Of a stretch of 64,000 nt of DNA, positions 16,532-25,498 are shown one piece after another. A program made the position numbers and the translations under genes. The notes under the pieces were generated by a model, which was given only the letters and a program-made list of their open reading frames with translations, searched no databases and was not told the DNA's origin. How positions within the stretch are numbered: the stretch's first letter is position 1; every line of letters starts with the position of its first letter. Origin of the DNA: Solobacterium sp. (GTDB lineage Bacteria; Bacillota_I; Bacilli_A; Erysipelotrichales; Erysipelotrichaceae); the NCBI GenBank assembly GCA_017469355.1, contig JAFUGM010000007.1, forward strand, positions 1-64,000, in the 5' to 3' direction.

Positions 16532-18428
16532 GAATGAGGAAAAAATCCTGAAGTATCTGCTGTCCCGGCAGACTTATGTAAATGTGAAAGAAGCAGCGGC
16601 TCAGTGCGGTGTATCTGAACGGACTTTTTATAATTACCTGACACAGTTTCGGAATGATCCGGAGTTGGAGGTGTATTCCGGCCGGAATGGAATTCGTGTC
16701 ATTGCGGCTCCGGAGCGGCTTATGAAAGAACAGGTTCCCGATGACTACGAAGGGCGTCGGGCATTTATTCTGCGAAAGGGACTGATTGCCGGAAGAACGC
16801 TTCATGTTGATCGCTTACTGGACTACTTTTCCGTAAGTGATTCCACGCTTCGCAATGACATTATCAAGATCCGCAGGGAGATTGCCCGATATCACGTCCG
16901 TCTTTCCGCTAAGGGAGATGAACTGAGTTTCACCGGAAACTATCATGACCTCAAGAAACTGACGCAATCCATCATCTATCAGGATAATAATTCTGATCAT
17001 TCGATGCTTTCTGCGATGAATCTTCAGGAGATGTTTCCTGAATTAAATGTTCCGGAAATCAAACAGGTGATTGAAGAAGAGATTAACCGTCGTAATTCCT
17101 TTATGGATGAGTATTCTCTGATGAATCTTCTCCTTCATATTCTGATCAGTATGAATCAGGAAATGAATGGTATTGTACCGGAAGACATCGGGGAAGAAGA
17201 AACAATTGATGAGACAACAGACGCAATCTGCAGTGCGATTGAAGATACCTATGGATTTCATTTTTCCAGAATCGCAAAGAAGCAGTTTGCGCTGATCCTC
17301 AATACCCGGGCTAAGAAAAGCGGAGATGATGTTTCTGCGCTGAATCTCAAGCACCCGGAAGTAAGCGGGCTGATGGAACGGATCGTTAAGCGGTTATATA
17401 CCAGCTATAACATCGATCTTAATCTGCCGGAATTCAAACTGCCGTTTGTCATGCATCTGGATAATATGCTGGAGCGACTGAAAATGGGAGTGAGTCTGAA
17501 TAACCCGTTACTTGGCAATATCAAGCAGTTTTCCCCGATCACATATGATCTTGCGGTGTCCGTCGCTAATATCATCACTGAAGAAACCGGCTTCTCTATG
17601 TCAGAGAGTGAGATTGCATATATTGCCCTTCATATCGGTGCCCGGATCGAAGAAACGATTTCCACCAAATCCAAGCTGACTACGGTGATTGTATGTCCGG
17701 AATATTACACCTATCATTCCAACCTCAAGAAGATCATCAATCTGTACAGCGAAGATCTCTATATTATGAATGTATATACTACATTCGATGAACTGATGGC
17801 AGTGGAAGGTATTGATCTGATTATTACCACTGTGCCGACATCTATTTATATTTCGGAAGCGGTTGTGCTGCAGATTTCTGATTTCCTTACCGGAGATGAC
17901 AGACGGAATATCACGAAGACAATTAATACAATTAAGACGAGTCATCGGCTGGATCGAAGCAGAAAATCGGTCAATGAAGTATTTCGTGAAGATCTGTTCT
18001 ACAAGAATCTGAGTTTCAATACTTCCATGGAGGCGATTGATTATCTGTGTGCCAACATGTACAAGTGCGGGTACGTGAACGAAAACTATAAAGAAGCACT
18101 GCTGTATCGGGAGAGTGTAGCCCCAACGGACTTCAATGCCATTGCGATTCCCCATCCGGTGGAATATTCTTCACGGCAGACGGTGATCAGCACCGCATTG
18201 TTAAGCAAACCACTGAAATGGAATCGCAGTAAGGTTCGAATCATATTCATGATTGCGGTAAACAATCAGGATTTCACTACCTTTGAGGAAATGTTTTCTT
18301 CTTTGATTACGGTATGTTCTGATACCTCCAGTCTTGATTATCTGTTGGAATGCACAGATTATGCGGATTTTGTAAATCGACTTCTGGAACAATTCTCCCG
18401 CTCAGATAATGGGAAGGAGTCCAGTTAA
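16524..18428 (+). CDS. LicR/MtlR-type PTS-regulated transcription activator
   Basis: The 634-residue protein has an N-terminal HTH pair (residues 5-55, NVKEAAAQCGVSERTFYNYL; and about 90-130), two PRD domains (His in LLLHILISMNQE and in YIALHIGARIEE), and an EIIB-like segment starting at LTTVIVCPEYY. It ends in an EIIA-like domain with its phospho-His in AIPHPVEYSS. Such regulators are switched by PTS phosphorylation of the PRD and EIIA/EIIB parts, activating the operon when substrate is transported. As the last gene of the beta-glucoside operon it probably controls its own cluster. Confidence 0.88.
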   Translation: MAKNEEKILKYLLSRQTYVNVKEAAAQCGVSERTFYNYLTQFRNDPELEVYSGRNGIRVIAAPERLMKEQVPDDYEGRRAFILRKGLIAGRTLHVDRLLDYFSVSDSTLRNDIIKIRREIARYHVRLSAKGDELSFTGNYHDLKKLTQSIIYQDNNSDHSMLSAMNLQEMFPELNVPEIKQVIEEEINRRNSFMDEYSLMNLLLHILISMNQEMNGIVPEDIGEEETIDETTDAICSAIEDTYGFHFSRIAKKQFALILNTRAKKSGDDVSALNLKHPEVSGLMERIVKRLYTSYNIDLNLPEFKLPFVMHLDNMLERLKMGVSLNNPLLGNIKQFSPITYDLAVSVANIITEETGFSMSESEIAYIALHIGARIEETISTKSKLTTVIVCPEYYTYHSNLKKIINLYSEDLYIMNVYTTFDELMAVEGIDLIITTVPTSIYISEAVVLQISDFLTGDDRRNITKTINTIKTSHRLDRSRKSVNEVFREDLFYKNLSFNTSMEAIDYLCANMYKCGYVNENYKEALLYRESVAPTDFNAIAIPHPVEYSSRQTVISTALLSKPLKWNRSKVRIIFMIAVNNQDFTTFEEMFSSLITVCSDTSSLDYLLECTDYADFVNRLLEQFSRSDNGKESS

Positions 18429-18559
18429 TCCTATGAAACCAGGCAGTGATATCCCTCGTAACACTGCTTTTTCTTCTCAGGAATGTTCAGTCATGATTTC
18501 ATGCAAGAGAGGGGGCAATGATCTAATCATCCCGTAACAATTCCGGTTTGAGCGCTATA

Positions 18560-18566
18560 ATAATTC
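18560..18566 (+). promoter_or_regulatory. Putative -10 box upstream of the DUF308 gene
   Basis: The 168-nt gap 18429-18596 contains TATAAT at about 18557-18562 with a weak GTAACA -35 box 16 nt upstream, and no other feature that I can see. Confidence 0.4.
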
Positions 18567-18596
18567 TGTTCGGAACCTTCCGAAGGAGGTAGTCAT

Positions 18597-19313
18597 ATGT
18601 TGAGTCGGATGAAATGGTCATCGATCGCATTCTCGATAGTATATATCGCTGCAGGGGTGCTGCTATTGTTGTATCCGGGGCAGATCAGTGAGATGTTCTG
18701 TGATCTCTTCGGTATTGCGCTCATCGTATATGGAATCATCAATATCGTTGTATATTTCATGATTGATATTGAAGAATCACTGTATCGGGATGACTTTGCG
18801 GATGGAATTGTTAAGATCCTGATCGGAATCATGGTCATTTATCACAAGGCATTGTTCCAGCAGATCATTCCGTTCCTTCTTGCCATAGCGATTATCGGAA
18901 GCGGCTTTTCCAAGCTGCAGGATGGAGTGGATTCCGCCAGAATCGGATACCCCAAGTGGTGGCAGTTTCTTGTGCTGGCATGTATTTCCATCGTATTAGG
19001 GGCAGTACTTCTTCTGAACCTGATTCCTGCGGGTGATTTGATGTTACAGGTAGCAGGGGCGGCACTTCTGTACAGTGGACTGACTGATCTTTATACCACG
19101 CTGTATCTTTCTGGAAAGATTCGGAAATACTTCAAGTCTCTGGAGAAACCGGAAGTGATGGAACCGGATATTCCGGAAACCACTGCCGCATATGTCAACT
19201 GGAATACCAGCGCAGAAGGGATGAAGGCGATTCGGGAAGAAGAGCCGGTTCCCGCACCGGTACTGCCAGACAGCACAACAGAGTCTTCTTCGGAAGAACC
19301 CATAGAACAGTAA
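18597..19313 (+). CDS. DUF308/HdeD-like membrane protein
   Basis: The 238-residue protein has six predicted membrane helices within residues 8-175, in three similar pairs, typical of the DUF308 (HdeD-like) family. An acidic, Pro-rich cytoplasmic tail follows (residues 185-238, rich in Glu, Pro and Ser). The family is linked to acid or stress tolerance in some bacteria, but its biochemical role is unknown. A strong GGAGG site precedes the ATG; a hairpin terminator follows. Confidence 0.75.
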   Translation: MLSRMKWSSIAFSIVYIAAGVLLLLYPGQISEMFCDLFGIALIVYGIINIVVYFMIDIEESLYRDDFADGIVKILIGIMVIYHKALFQQIIPFLLAIAIIGSGFSKLQDGVDSARIGYPKWWQFLVLACISIVLGAVLLLNLIPAGDLMLQVAGAALLYSGLTDLYTTLYLSGKIRKYFKSLEKPEVMEPDIPETTAAYVNWNTSAEGMKAIREEEPVPAPVLPDSTTESSSEEPIEQ

Positions 19314-19350
19314 GAGAAGAACCGGAGCGATCCGGTTCTCTGCACTTTAC
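19313..19350 (+). terminator. Terminator after the DUF308 gene
   Basis: GAACCGGA (19319-19326) and TCCGGTTC (19331-19338) form an 8-bp stem; the T-rich tract behind it is interrupted. Confidence 0.6.
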
Positions 19351-19403
19351 TTTTCAACAATAGGTTCCTGTTCTACAATTTGGAGCGGAGGTCATAGAGA
19401 ATT

Positions 19404-20183
19404 ATGTACAATGACTGGTTAACAATTGGACCGATTACAATCCATGGATATGGAGTAATGATAGCTGTAGGTATTCTGATGGCGTTTTTTGTTGGCGAAA
19501 AGCAGGCAAAAAAACACAACATGGATGCCAATCAGGTAGATAATCTGATCTTTGTGTGCCTGGCGACAGGATTTCTTGGGTCCAAGATCACGTATATTCT
19601 GACAAACTGGCAGGCGTTTCTCCTGAATCCGAAACCCTATCTTGGCGCAGATGGCTGGGTTGTGTGGGGCGGCATTATCGGAGGCCTGATCGGTGCCTTT
19701 GCCTGGTGTAAATGGAGGAAGCTGGACTACAAAGGTTATCTGAATCTGCTGTTTCCCGAGGTTGCGCTGGCGCAGGGATTCGGACGGATTGGCTGTTTCT
19801 TTGCGGGATGCTGCTATGGGAAGGAAACTCATGGCATTGGCCTCAAGTTTCCCAGTGGATCTCTGGCTCCCTCGGGTGTGACACTTGTGCCAACGCAGTT
19901 AATTTCATCGTTTGGTGATTTCGTGCTGTTTTATATTCTGTTCCGTAACTTCAATGAAGGAAAGCACCCGGAAGATACGGACGCATGGTATCTGATTCTA
20001 TACAGCGTTGGAAGATTTGTTGTTGAAATGTTCCGGGGAGATGAAATCCGTGGTCATATTGGAATCTTCTCTACATCACAGTTCATTTCCATCTTCATGT
20101 TTGCGGCAGGACTGATTCTTCTTTACCTGCATCAGAAAGATCGTGATGAGACCAAGTCTCAGCTGGCAGGAGGTGCCGTATGA
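19404..20183 (+). CDS. lgt: Prolipoprotein diacylglyceryl transferase
   Basis: The 259-residue membrane enzyme moves diacylglycerol from phosphatidylglycerol to the lipobox Cys of prolipoproteins. It has seven helices, the HGYGVMIAVGILMAF N-terminal segment and the family signature region GFGRIGCFFAGCCYG, a Cys-rich variant of the usual GRxGNFxNxE. The late segment GRFVVEMFRGDEIRG matches the conserved RxxxExFR block. A GGAGG-like site precedes the start. It overlaps rpiB by 4 nt (ATGA). Confidence 0.85.
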   Translation: MYNDWLTIGPITIHGYGVMIAVGILMAFFVGEKQAKKHNMDANQVDNLIFVCLATGFLGSKITYILTNWQAFLLNPKPYLGADGWVVWGGIIGGLIGAFAWCKWRKLDYKGYLNLLFPEVALAQGFGRIGCFFAGCCYGKETHGIGLKFPSGSLAPSGVTLVPTQLISSFGDFVLFYILFRNFNEGKHPEDTDAWYLILYSVGRFVVEMFRGDEIRGHIGIFSTSQFISIFMFAAGLILLYLHQKDRDETKSQLAGGAV

Positions 20184-20635
20184 AAATTGCGTTTGGAAAT
20201 GATCACAGCGCAGTAGAGCTGAAGAAAGAACTGATTCCCTGGATGGAAGAACAGGGATATGAGGTAATCAATGTCGGTACCGATACCGCAGAATCCATCG
20301 ATTATCCGATCGTTGGAGAAAAAGTCGCATTGCTTGTGGCCTCGCATGAAGCAGATCTTGGGATTGCGGTATGCGGGACCGGGTTAGGAATCAGCCTTGC
20401 ATGCAATAAAGTAAATGGGATCCGGGCCTGTGTCTGTTCTGAATCCTATACAGCGCGGTATTCCCGGCTTCACAATAACTGCAACATTCTCTGCTTCGGC
20501 GCCCGTGTAATCGGACCGGAAACGGCGAAGCTTCTGATACATGAATTCCTTACAACGGAATTTGAAGGCGGAAGACATGAGCGCAGAGTCAATGAAATTA
20601 TGGATATAGAACGGAGAAACAGCAGCGGCGGATGA
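20180..20635 (+). CDS. rpiB: Ribose-5-phosphate isomerase B
   Basis: The 151-residue enzyme interconverts ribose 5-phosphate and ribulose 5-phosphate. It carries the RpiB/LacAB signatures: GNDHSAVELK start, DYPIVGEKVA, the active-site loop VCGTGLGISLACNK with the catalytic Cys, and RLHNNCNILCFGARVIG. RpiB is distinguished from LacA/LacB subunits mainly by context; no lactose genes adjoin it. Start and stop overlap neighbours by 4 nt each. Confidence 0.9.
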   Translation: MKIAFGNDHSAVELKKELIPWMEEQGYEVINVGTDTAESIDYPIVGEKVALLVASHEADLGIAVCGTGLGISLACNKVNGIRACVCSESYTARYSRLHNNCNILCFGARVIGPETAKLLIHEFLTTEFEGGRHERRVNEIMDIERRNSSGG

Positions 20636-21426
20636 AACGACTGAAACATTGCATCATCGCACTGGCTGTCCTTCTGGCATTGTACTTCATGCCGTTTATT
20701 ACCGTCATGAGTGAAACGCCTGATGGAGACGCATGGCGGGTTCCGCTTGGGACATGGTTTGCGGAACAAAGTGAAACGGATATTACGTTCAAGGGACCGC
20801 GAAGCGCCTATGCGCTTGCCAGGGACAGTGAGATCGCTCTTCATTCAGGAGAAGAGATCAAGTGTTATGGCGAAACCTACTACTATCAGGAAGACAAGGA
20901 TCTTTCCCTGAGCGGATATTCGGTATCCTCTGGACTGCTTTCCTCGGTAACCTACCACTACCTTACAGGAAATGCATGTCTTGGATGGAATGAAGATAAG
21001 GAAATCCGCTGGGAACTTGGAGAACTGAGTGAAGCAGATATCCACACGAGTGTGGAAGATGCCATCGAGAAGGAATGGCTGGTGATCGAAAACGGTATCG
21101 CTTTGAACCCATGGCGATACAACGACTTCTCACGTCTTGTAAAGCAGGGCGTTTATTCCATTCTCAGAACGATGGTGATTGAAGGGGAAGAAGTGACGCT
21201 GGTAGATATCCAGCTGCTGGAGACCCCTGCAGTACAGGTTGTTGGAGACAATGAGCAGGAAGCCTATTATCGGGCTGCGATACGACAGGGAGAGTCCATT
21301 CAGGAAAACTACTATACGCGGTACAGTGAAACTGCGGAAGTAAATCCCAGGGTTGTGTCAGTGTACGAAAAAGATGCGGAAGGGGTAGAACACGAAACTG
21401 TGCTCTTCACATATTCCCTGCAATAG
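20632..21426 (+). CDS. Secreted or membrane-anchored protein of unknown function
   Basis: The 264-residue protein begins with a signal peptide or anchor (KHCIIALAVLLALYFMPFI) and is otherwise hydrophilic and extracellular in type. I see no known domain. The mature part is rich in Glu, Tyr and Ser, with no Cys pairs likely to form a defined motif. It is coupled to rpiB by a 4-nt overlap, but a shared function is not evident. Confidence 0.65.
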   Translation: MKRLKHCIIALAVLLALYFMPFITVMSETPDGDAWRVPLGTWFAEQSETDITFKGPRSAYALARDSEIALHSGEEIKCYGETYYYQEDKDLSLSGYSVSSGLLSSVTYHYLTGNACLGWNEDKEIRWELGELSEADIHTSVEDAIEKEWLVIENGIALNPWRYNDFSRLVKQGVYSILRTMVIEGEEVTLVDIQLLETPAVQVVGDNEQEAYYRAAIRQGESIQENYYTRYSETAEVNPRVVSVYEKDAEGVEHETVLFTYSLQ

Positions 21427-21513
21427 AAACCCTGCAGTGATTTGGCTTTTAAAAAACTTGTTACATGCATAAAAAATGTGAAATAATAAATTTTATGTTA
21501 GGAGATCAGACTT

Positions 21514-22878
21514 ATGAACAAACCGGTATTCAATGATGACAAACTGAAGGAGAGGAGAAGAGAGCATAAGGCTTTCGGCGGTTATGTCGTCGAATACCTG
21601 TATGGTGCCAAAAACGCTGAAGGCGCAGCGGTAGAGCCGCGCGAAGATGCCGATGACGGACACGGCCGCTGGTATGGAATTGACTGCGGAGGAAATTACA
21701 CCATGTTCGTCTGGAATCATTCCAGAGAAGAAGGCGGCGAAACAGAGTATGGCACAGAATATAACGAAAACGCAGTTGCGGTAATGGAAGATCAGCTGAA
21801 GCAGAAAGCGGATCTCTGCCGTGATGCAGAAGAAATTGCGCGTTCCTACGAAGGCGATGACGGCCAGGAAAAGCTGGACGAAGTCAAAGCGAAGTGGGAA
21901 GCACTCAAGGACTGGGGAACACCGAAGGATGCGGAATTGAACAAGCGGTTCCAGCGGGCAGCGGATGAATACGCTCCCCGGGCAGAAGCGATTAAGGAAA
22001 ACAAGGCCGCAAAGCTTGAGGTTCTCGCAAAGACAGCCGAAATCGAAGCGATGACAAACTTCAAGGAAGCTAAGAACGCGGTTCGTAAGCTCCGTGATGA
22101 ACTGTATGAGATCGGATCTGCCGGTGAGGAAAATGATCGTGCGTTCTCCAAACAGCTCAATGATCTGGAAAAGGATATTGACCGTCGCAGAAGAGAATTC
22201 TTCGACAACCTGGATTCCAACCGTGCCGCCGCAAAGGAAAAGAAAACACAGATTATCGAGAGTGCCACAAATCTCGTTAAGAATGTCTCCAACTGGAAGG
22301 CAGCCGGAGAACAGCTGAATGGACTGTTCGCGGATTGGAAGGCAGCGGGTTCTGCCGGACGGGACGATGATGATACATTATGGGCAGAATTCAACGCTGT
22401 GCGTGATGATTTCTACGCAAAGCGTAAGGTGTTCTTTGAAGAGCGTAATGAAAAGTTCCGTCAGAGTGTTGAAGCGAAGAAAGCAATTATTGAGGAAGCT
22501 GCGAAAATCGCAGAGTCCGCAGTATACTCCCGTGAAAATACTGACCGCATGAAGCAGCTTGATGTGGAATGGCGTGCGGCTGGATATTCCGGAAAGGAAG
22601 AGAATGACCGTCTCTGGGATGAGTTCTCCAAAACCAAGGAATCCTTCTGGGATGGAAAGAAAGCGATCGCTGTTGGCCGCTTCCAGACAGAGCTGAATGA
22701 AAAAGAAGCGAAGCTGGAGAGCCTGAAGGCACGGGTCAAGGATCTGGAATACCGGATTGAGATCGCGGAAACACCATCCATCAAGGAAGGCGTTGAAAAG
22801 GACATCTACATCACACAGTCTCAGATCAATGATCTGGAAGATGCGATCAGCGTCCTGAAAGACAAGATCAACGGTTAA
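21514..22878 (+). CDS. DUF349 coiled-coil repeat protein
   Basis: The 454-residue protein is mostly helical and highly charged. At least four DUF349-type units are visible; their hallmark is a Trp-containing helix ending in AAGxxGRxxD-DxLWxEF (for example WKAAGSAGRDDDDTLWAEF and WRAAGYSGKEENDRLWDEF). A distinct N-terminal section (residues 15-75, GYVVEYLYGAKNAEG) precedes them, and a leucine-rich coiled coil closes the protein. The family's function is not known. It has its own promoter region and terminator. Confidence 0.8.
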   Translation: MNKPVFNDDKLKERRREHKAFGGYVVEYLYGAKNAEGAAVEPREDADDGHGRWYGIDCGGNYTMFVWNHSREEGGETEYGTEYNENAVAVMEDQLKQKADLCRDAEEIARSYEGDDGQEKLDEVKAKWEALKDWGTPKDAELNKRFQRAADEYAPRAEAIKENKAAKLEVLAKTAEIEAMTNFKEAKNAVRKLRDELYEIGSAGEENDRAFSKQLNDLEKDIDRRRREFFDNLDSNRAAAKEKKTQIIESATNLVKNVSNWKAAGEQLNGLFADWKAAGSAGRDDDDTLWAEFNAVRDDFYAKRKVFFEERNEKFRQSVEAKKAIIEEAAKIAESAVYSRENTDRMKQLDVEWRAAGYSGKEENDRLWDEFSKTKESFWDGKKAIAVGRFQTELNEKEAKLESLKARVKDLEYRIEIAETPSIKEGVEKDIYITQSQINDLEDAISVLKDKING

Positions 22879-22884
22879 TCAAAT

Positions 22885-22920
22885 AAGGGAGACAATGCAT
22901 GTGCATCATCTCCCTTTTCT
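22885..22920 (+). terminator. Terminator after the DUF349 gene
   Basis: AAGGGAGA (22885-22892) pairs with TCTCCCTT (22909-22916), followed by TTCTT. It overlaps the end of the convergent pncC gene. Confidence 0.75.
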
Positions 22921-23396
22921 TATGCGTTGATGGCAGAAAGGATATCCTGTAATGCCTGAACTGCAGTCGCTTCCCGGATAGCCTGGCGCTCACCTGGAAA
23001 GACATATTCATGAACGGTCACCTGGTCGAGGTAGGAAACCGCAATATATACCTGCCCTACAGGTTTTCCTTCCATCGGGTCTGGTCCGGCATTGCCGGTC
23101 ACCGCAACTGAGACATCAGTATGCAGTTTTTCCTGAATGCCAGAAGCCATCTGAATGGCAGTTTCTGGATCAACTGCCCCATGGCAGTCTAGCTGTGCTT
23201 CCTTCACATCCGCAAGCAGATGCTTGGTATAAGTCATATAAGTGACTGCGCCTCCGGCATAGACAGCGGAGATTCCCGGTACTCCTCCCAGTATGGACGC
23301 AATCATTCCGCAGGTTAGAGACTCACAGGTGGATAAGGTCAGCTGATGCTTCTCCAACTGGTTCTTTACCTCGACTGCCAGTGCTTCACTGTTCAT
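22920..23396 (-). CDS. pncC: CinA C-terminal-domain amidase (nicotinamide-nucleotide amidase, PncC)
   Basis: The 158-residue protein is a stand-alone CinA C-terminal domain: TCESLTCGMIASILGGVPG with the catalytic Ser region, and AVTGNAGPDPMEGKPVGQVYIAV. Characterised members deamidate nicotinamide mononucleotide to recycle pyridine nucleotides. The N-terminal molybdopterin-like half of full CinA is absent. Its start overlaps the end of ftsH by 11 nt, so it is co-transcribed with ftsH. Confidence 0.85.
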   Translation of the reverse strand: MNSEALAVEVKNQLEKHQLTLSTCESLTCGMIASILGGVPGISAVYAGGAVTYMTYTKHLLADVKEAQLDCHGAVDPETAIQMASGIQEKLHTDVSVAVTGNAGPDPMEGKPVGQVYIAVSYLDQVTVHEYVFPGERQAIREATAVQALQDILSAINA

Positions 23397-25230
23397 CGAG
23401 TGCCTCCTTTGGGCTGTTCAACAGGCTCATGAACTCTTCGCCGGTAATTGTTTCCTTTTCATAAAGATACATGGAAAGCCGATCCAGATCGTCGATATGT
23501 TCGGTTAACAGCGCTTTTGCCTTATCATGTTGTGTTCGTACCAGCTCGATTACCTTACGGTCGATCTCCGCTGCGGTTTCATCACTGCAGGACAAAGACG
23601 CATCACCGCCAAGATATTGATTCTGCACATGTTCCATAGCTACCATATCAAACTCATCAGACATGCCATAACGGGTAATCATGGATCGTGCGATTCTGGT
23701 AGCCTGCTCAATATCATTGGAGGCACCGGTGGAAACGGAGTTAAACTTGATTTCTTCGGCGGCCCGTCCAGCCGTCAGAGTAGCGATCTTGTTTTCCAGC
23801 TCGGTTCGGGAATACAGATAATGGTTTCCTTCTTCCACCTGCATCGTATATCCAAGTGCTCCTCCGGTTCGTGGGATAATCGTAATCTTCTGAACCGGGG
23901 CAGAGTGGGTCTGTAGTGCCGCTACCAGCGCATGACCGGTCTCATGGTAAGCTACCATCTTCTTCTCTTCATCTGTAAGAATTGCATTTTTCTTTTCATA
24001 TCCTGCAAATACCACTTCAATGCTTTCTTCAAGGTCCCGCTGAGAAACGGCCTTACGATTTTCACGAACAGCACGCAGGGCACCTTCATTGATGATATTT
24101 GCCAGCTCCGCACCGCTGGCACCACTGGCCATACGGGCAATTGCGTTATAGTCGATATCCGGCTCGGTTTTCACTTTCGCCGCATGAACCTTGAGAATAT
24201 CCTCCCGGCCCTTAAGATCCGGCAGTTCCACCGGTACGCGGCGATCGAAGCGACCTGGGCGCAATAACGCGGGGTCCAGGTTTTCCGGACGGTTGGTGGC
24301 AGCGAGAATAACCACACCGTTGTTGCTGTCAAAACCATCCATTTCGGTTAACAGCTGATTGAGAGTCTGTTCACGCTCATCATTTCCACCGAAGTTTCCG
24401 GCTGTGCGTTTACCGCCAATCGCGTCGATTTCATCAATGAATACAATACATGGAGCTTTTTCCTTTGCCTGACGGAACAGGTCACGCACCTTGGAGGCAC
24501 CCATACCGACAAACATTTCTACGAATTCCGATCCACTGATGGAGAAGAAGGGAACATTCGATTCACCAGCGACTGCCTTGGCAAGCATGGTCTTTCCGGT
24601 TCCCGGAGGACCGACAAGCAGAATTCCCTTGGGCATGGATGCGCCGATGTCACTGTAGCGGCTGGGGTCATGAAGGTAAGTCACAATCTCCTGAAGAGAT
24701 TCCTTGGCTTCATCTTCACCTGCCACATCCTTGAAGAGTATTCCCGTTGTGGATTTGATATAAACACGGGCATTGGACTTTCCCATATTGAACATCAGGG
24801 AGTTTCCGCCTTCCTTGTTCATATAGCGTCTCATCAGCAGCTGTCCCATCGCATAGAAAAATAACAGAGGCAATACCCATGACAACAGCAGGCTGATCCA
24901 GGGAGATGTCGGCTGCTGAATAGTGGAGGAGAACTCTGCGCCCGATTCATAAAGACGCTCTGTCAGTCCCGGGTCATCCATGATTCCGGTTTTGTATATC
25001 TCATCCTCATTGTTTTTCAATGTATAGAGAATCTGATTCTCTTCTACCTGAACTTCCTTGATCAGCTGATCCTGTGTCGCCTTCATGAAGGTGCCATAAT
25101 CCACTTCTGTTACCTGCGCTTTATTCATGGCAGGAACAGCAAATAAATTCAGCAGCGCCAGCACCAACATGACGACCGCATAATAATAGATCAGCGGTTT
25201 TTTTGGTTTGTTTATCTGATCCATAAACAC
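23386..25230 (-). CDS. ftsH: ATP-dependent zinc metalloprotease FtsH
   Basis: The 614-residue membrane protease degrades misfolded membrane and regulatory proteins. It has two N-terminal membrane helices (residues 12-32 and 105-127) flanking a short extracytoplasmic domain. An AAA module follows (Walker A GPPGTGKT, Walker [38 protein letters not shown]), and then the protease domain with zinc site HETGH (Ala to Thr variant of HEAGH) and the third ligand region. A CIRCE operator lies about 45 nt upstream, indicating HrcA-type heat-shock repression. pncC overlaps its end. Confidence 0.95.
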   Translation of the reverse strand: MFMDQINKPKKPLIYYYAVVMLVLALLNLFAVPAMNKAQVTEVDYGTFMKATQDQLIKEVQVEENQILYTLKNNEDEIYKTGIMDDPGLTERLYESGAEFSSTIQQPTSPWISLLLSWVLPLLFFYAMGQLLMRRYMNKEGGNSLMFNMGKSNARVYIKSTTGILFKDVAGEDEAKESLQEIVTYLHDPSRYSDIGASMPKGILLVGPPGTGKTMLAKAVAGESNVPFFSISGSEFVEMFVGMGASKVRDLFRQAKEKAPCIVFIDEIDAIGGKRTAGNFGGNDEREQTLNQLLTEMDGFDSNNGVVILAATNRPENLDPALLRPGRFDRRVPVELPDLKGREDILKVHAAKVKTEPDIDYNAIARMASGASGAELANIINEGALRAVRENRKAVSQRDLEESIEVVFAGYEKKNAILTDEEKKMVAYHETGHALVAALQTHSAPVQKITIIPRTGGALGYTMQVEEGNHYLYSRTELENKIATLTAGRAAEEIKFNSVSTGASNDIEQATRIARSMITRYGMSDEFDMVAMEHVQNQYLGGDASLSCSDETAAEIDRKVIELVRTQHDKAKALLTEHIDDLDRLSMYLYEKETITGEEFMSLLNSPKEALDEQ

Positions 25231-25272
25231 TTCCTTCTTTCCTGCAGAGAAGATCTCTGCACTGGTGTCAGT

Positions 25273-25299
25273 TTAGCACACTCGGTATGAGAGTGCTAA
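25273..25299. promoter_or_regulatory. CIRCE operator (HrcA binding site)
   Basis: TTAGCACAC, nine spacer bases and GAGTGCTAA match the CIRCE consensus TTAGCACTC-N9-GAGTGCTAA with one mismatch. It lies upstream of ftsH on the minus strand and 200 nt from the uracil permease start on the other side. Confidence 0.85.
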
Positions 25300-25440
25300 A
25301 TCACATGCACTTTCACACACAAATCACATTTTTGTTGTGTTTGGACAGGGCGCGTGCTAGTATACTTAGGAAATCTTTAAATCGGCACAGCGATGCCGGC
25401 AAGATGAACATCGTGATAAGCATTTCAGGTATATTCGACG

Positions 25441-25472
25441 GGGATCTTGCGGGTAAAGCAGGATCCCTTTTC
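25441..25472 (+). terminator. Leader terminator upstream of the uracil permease gene
   Basis: GGGATC (25441-25446) pairs with GATCCC (25462-25467), then TTTTCT, all inside the 5' leader before the start at 25499. The upstream leader (25377-25440) has its own pairing segments (GATG against CATC). This suggests an attenuator; I find no PyrR box or known purine riboswitch consensus in it. Confidence 0.55.
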
Positions 25473-25498
25473 TGAAGATTTCGAAGGAGGATAGAATT

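Noticed and set aside
21846-22394. Ser-rich minus-strand frame in the DUF349 gene
   Set aside because: Antisense of Glu/Lys/Ala-rich coiled coil; no independent support.
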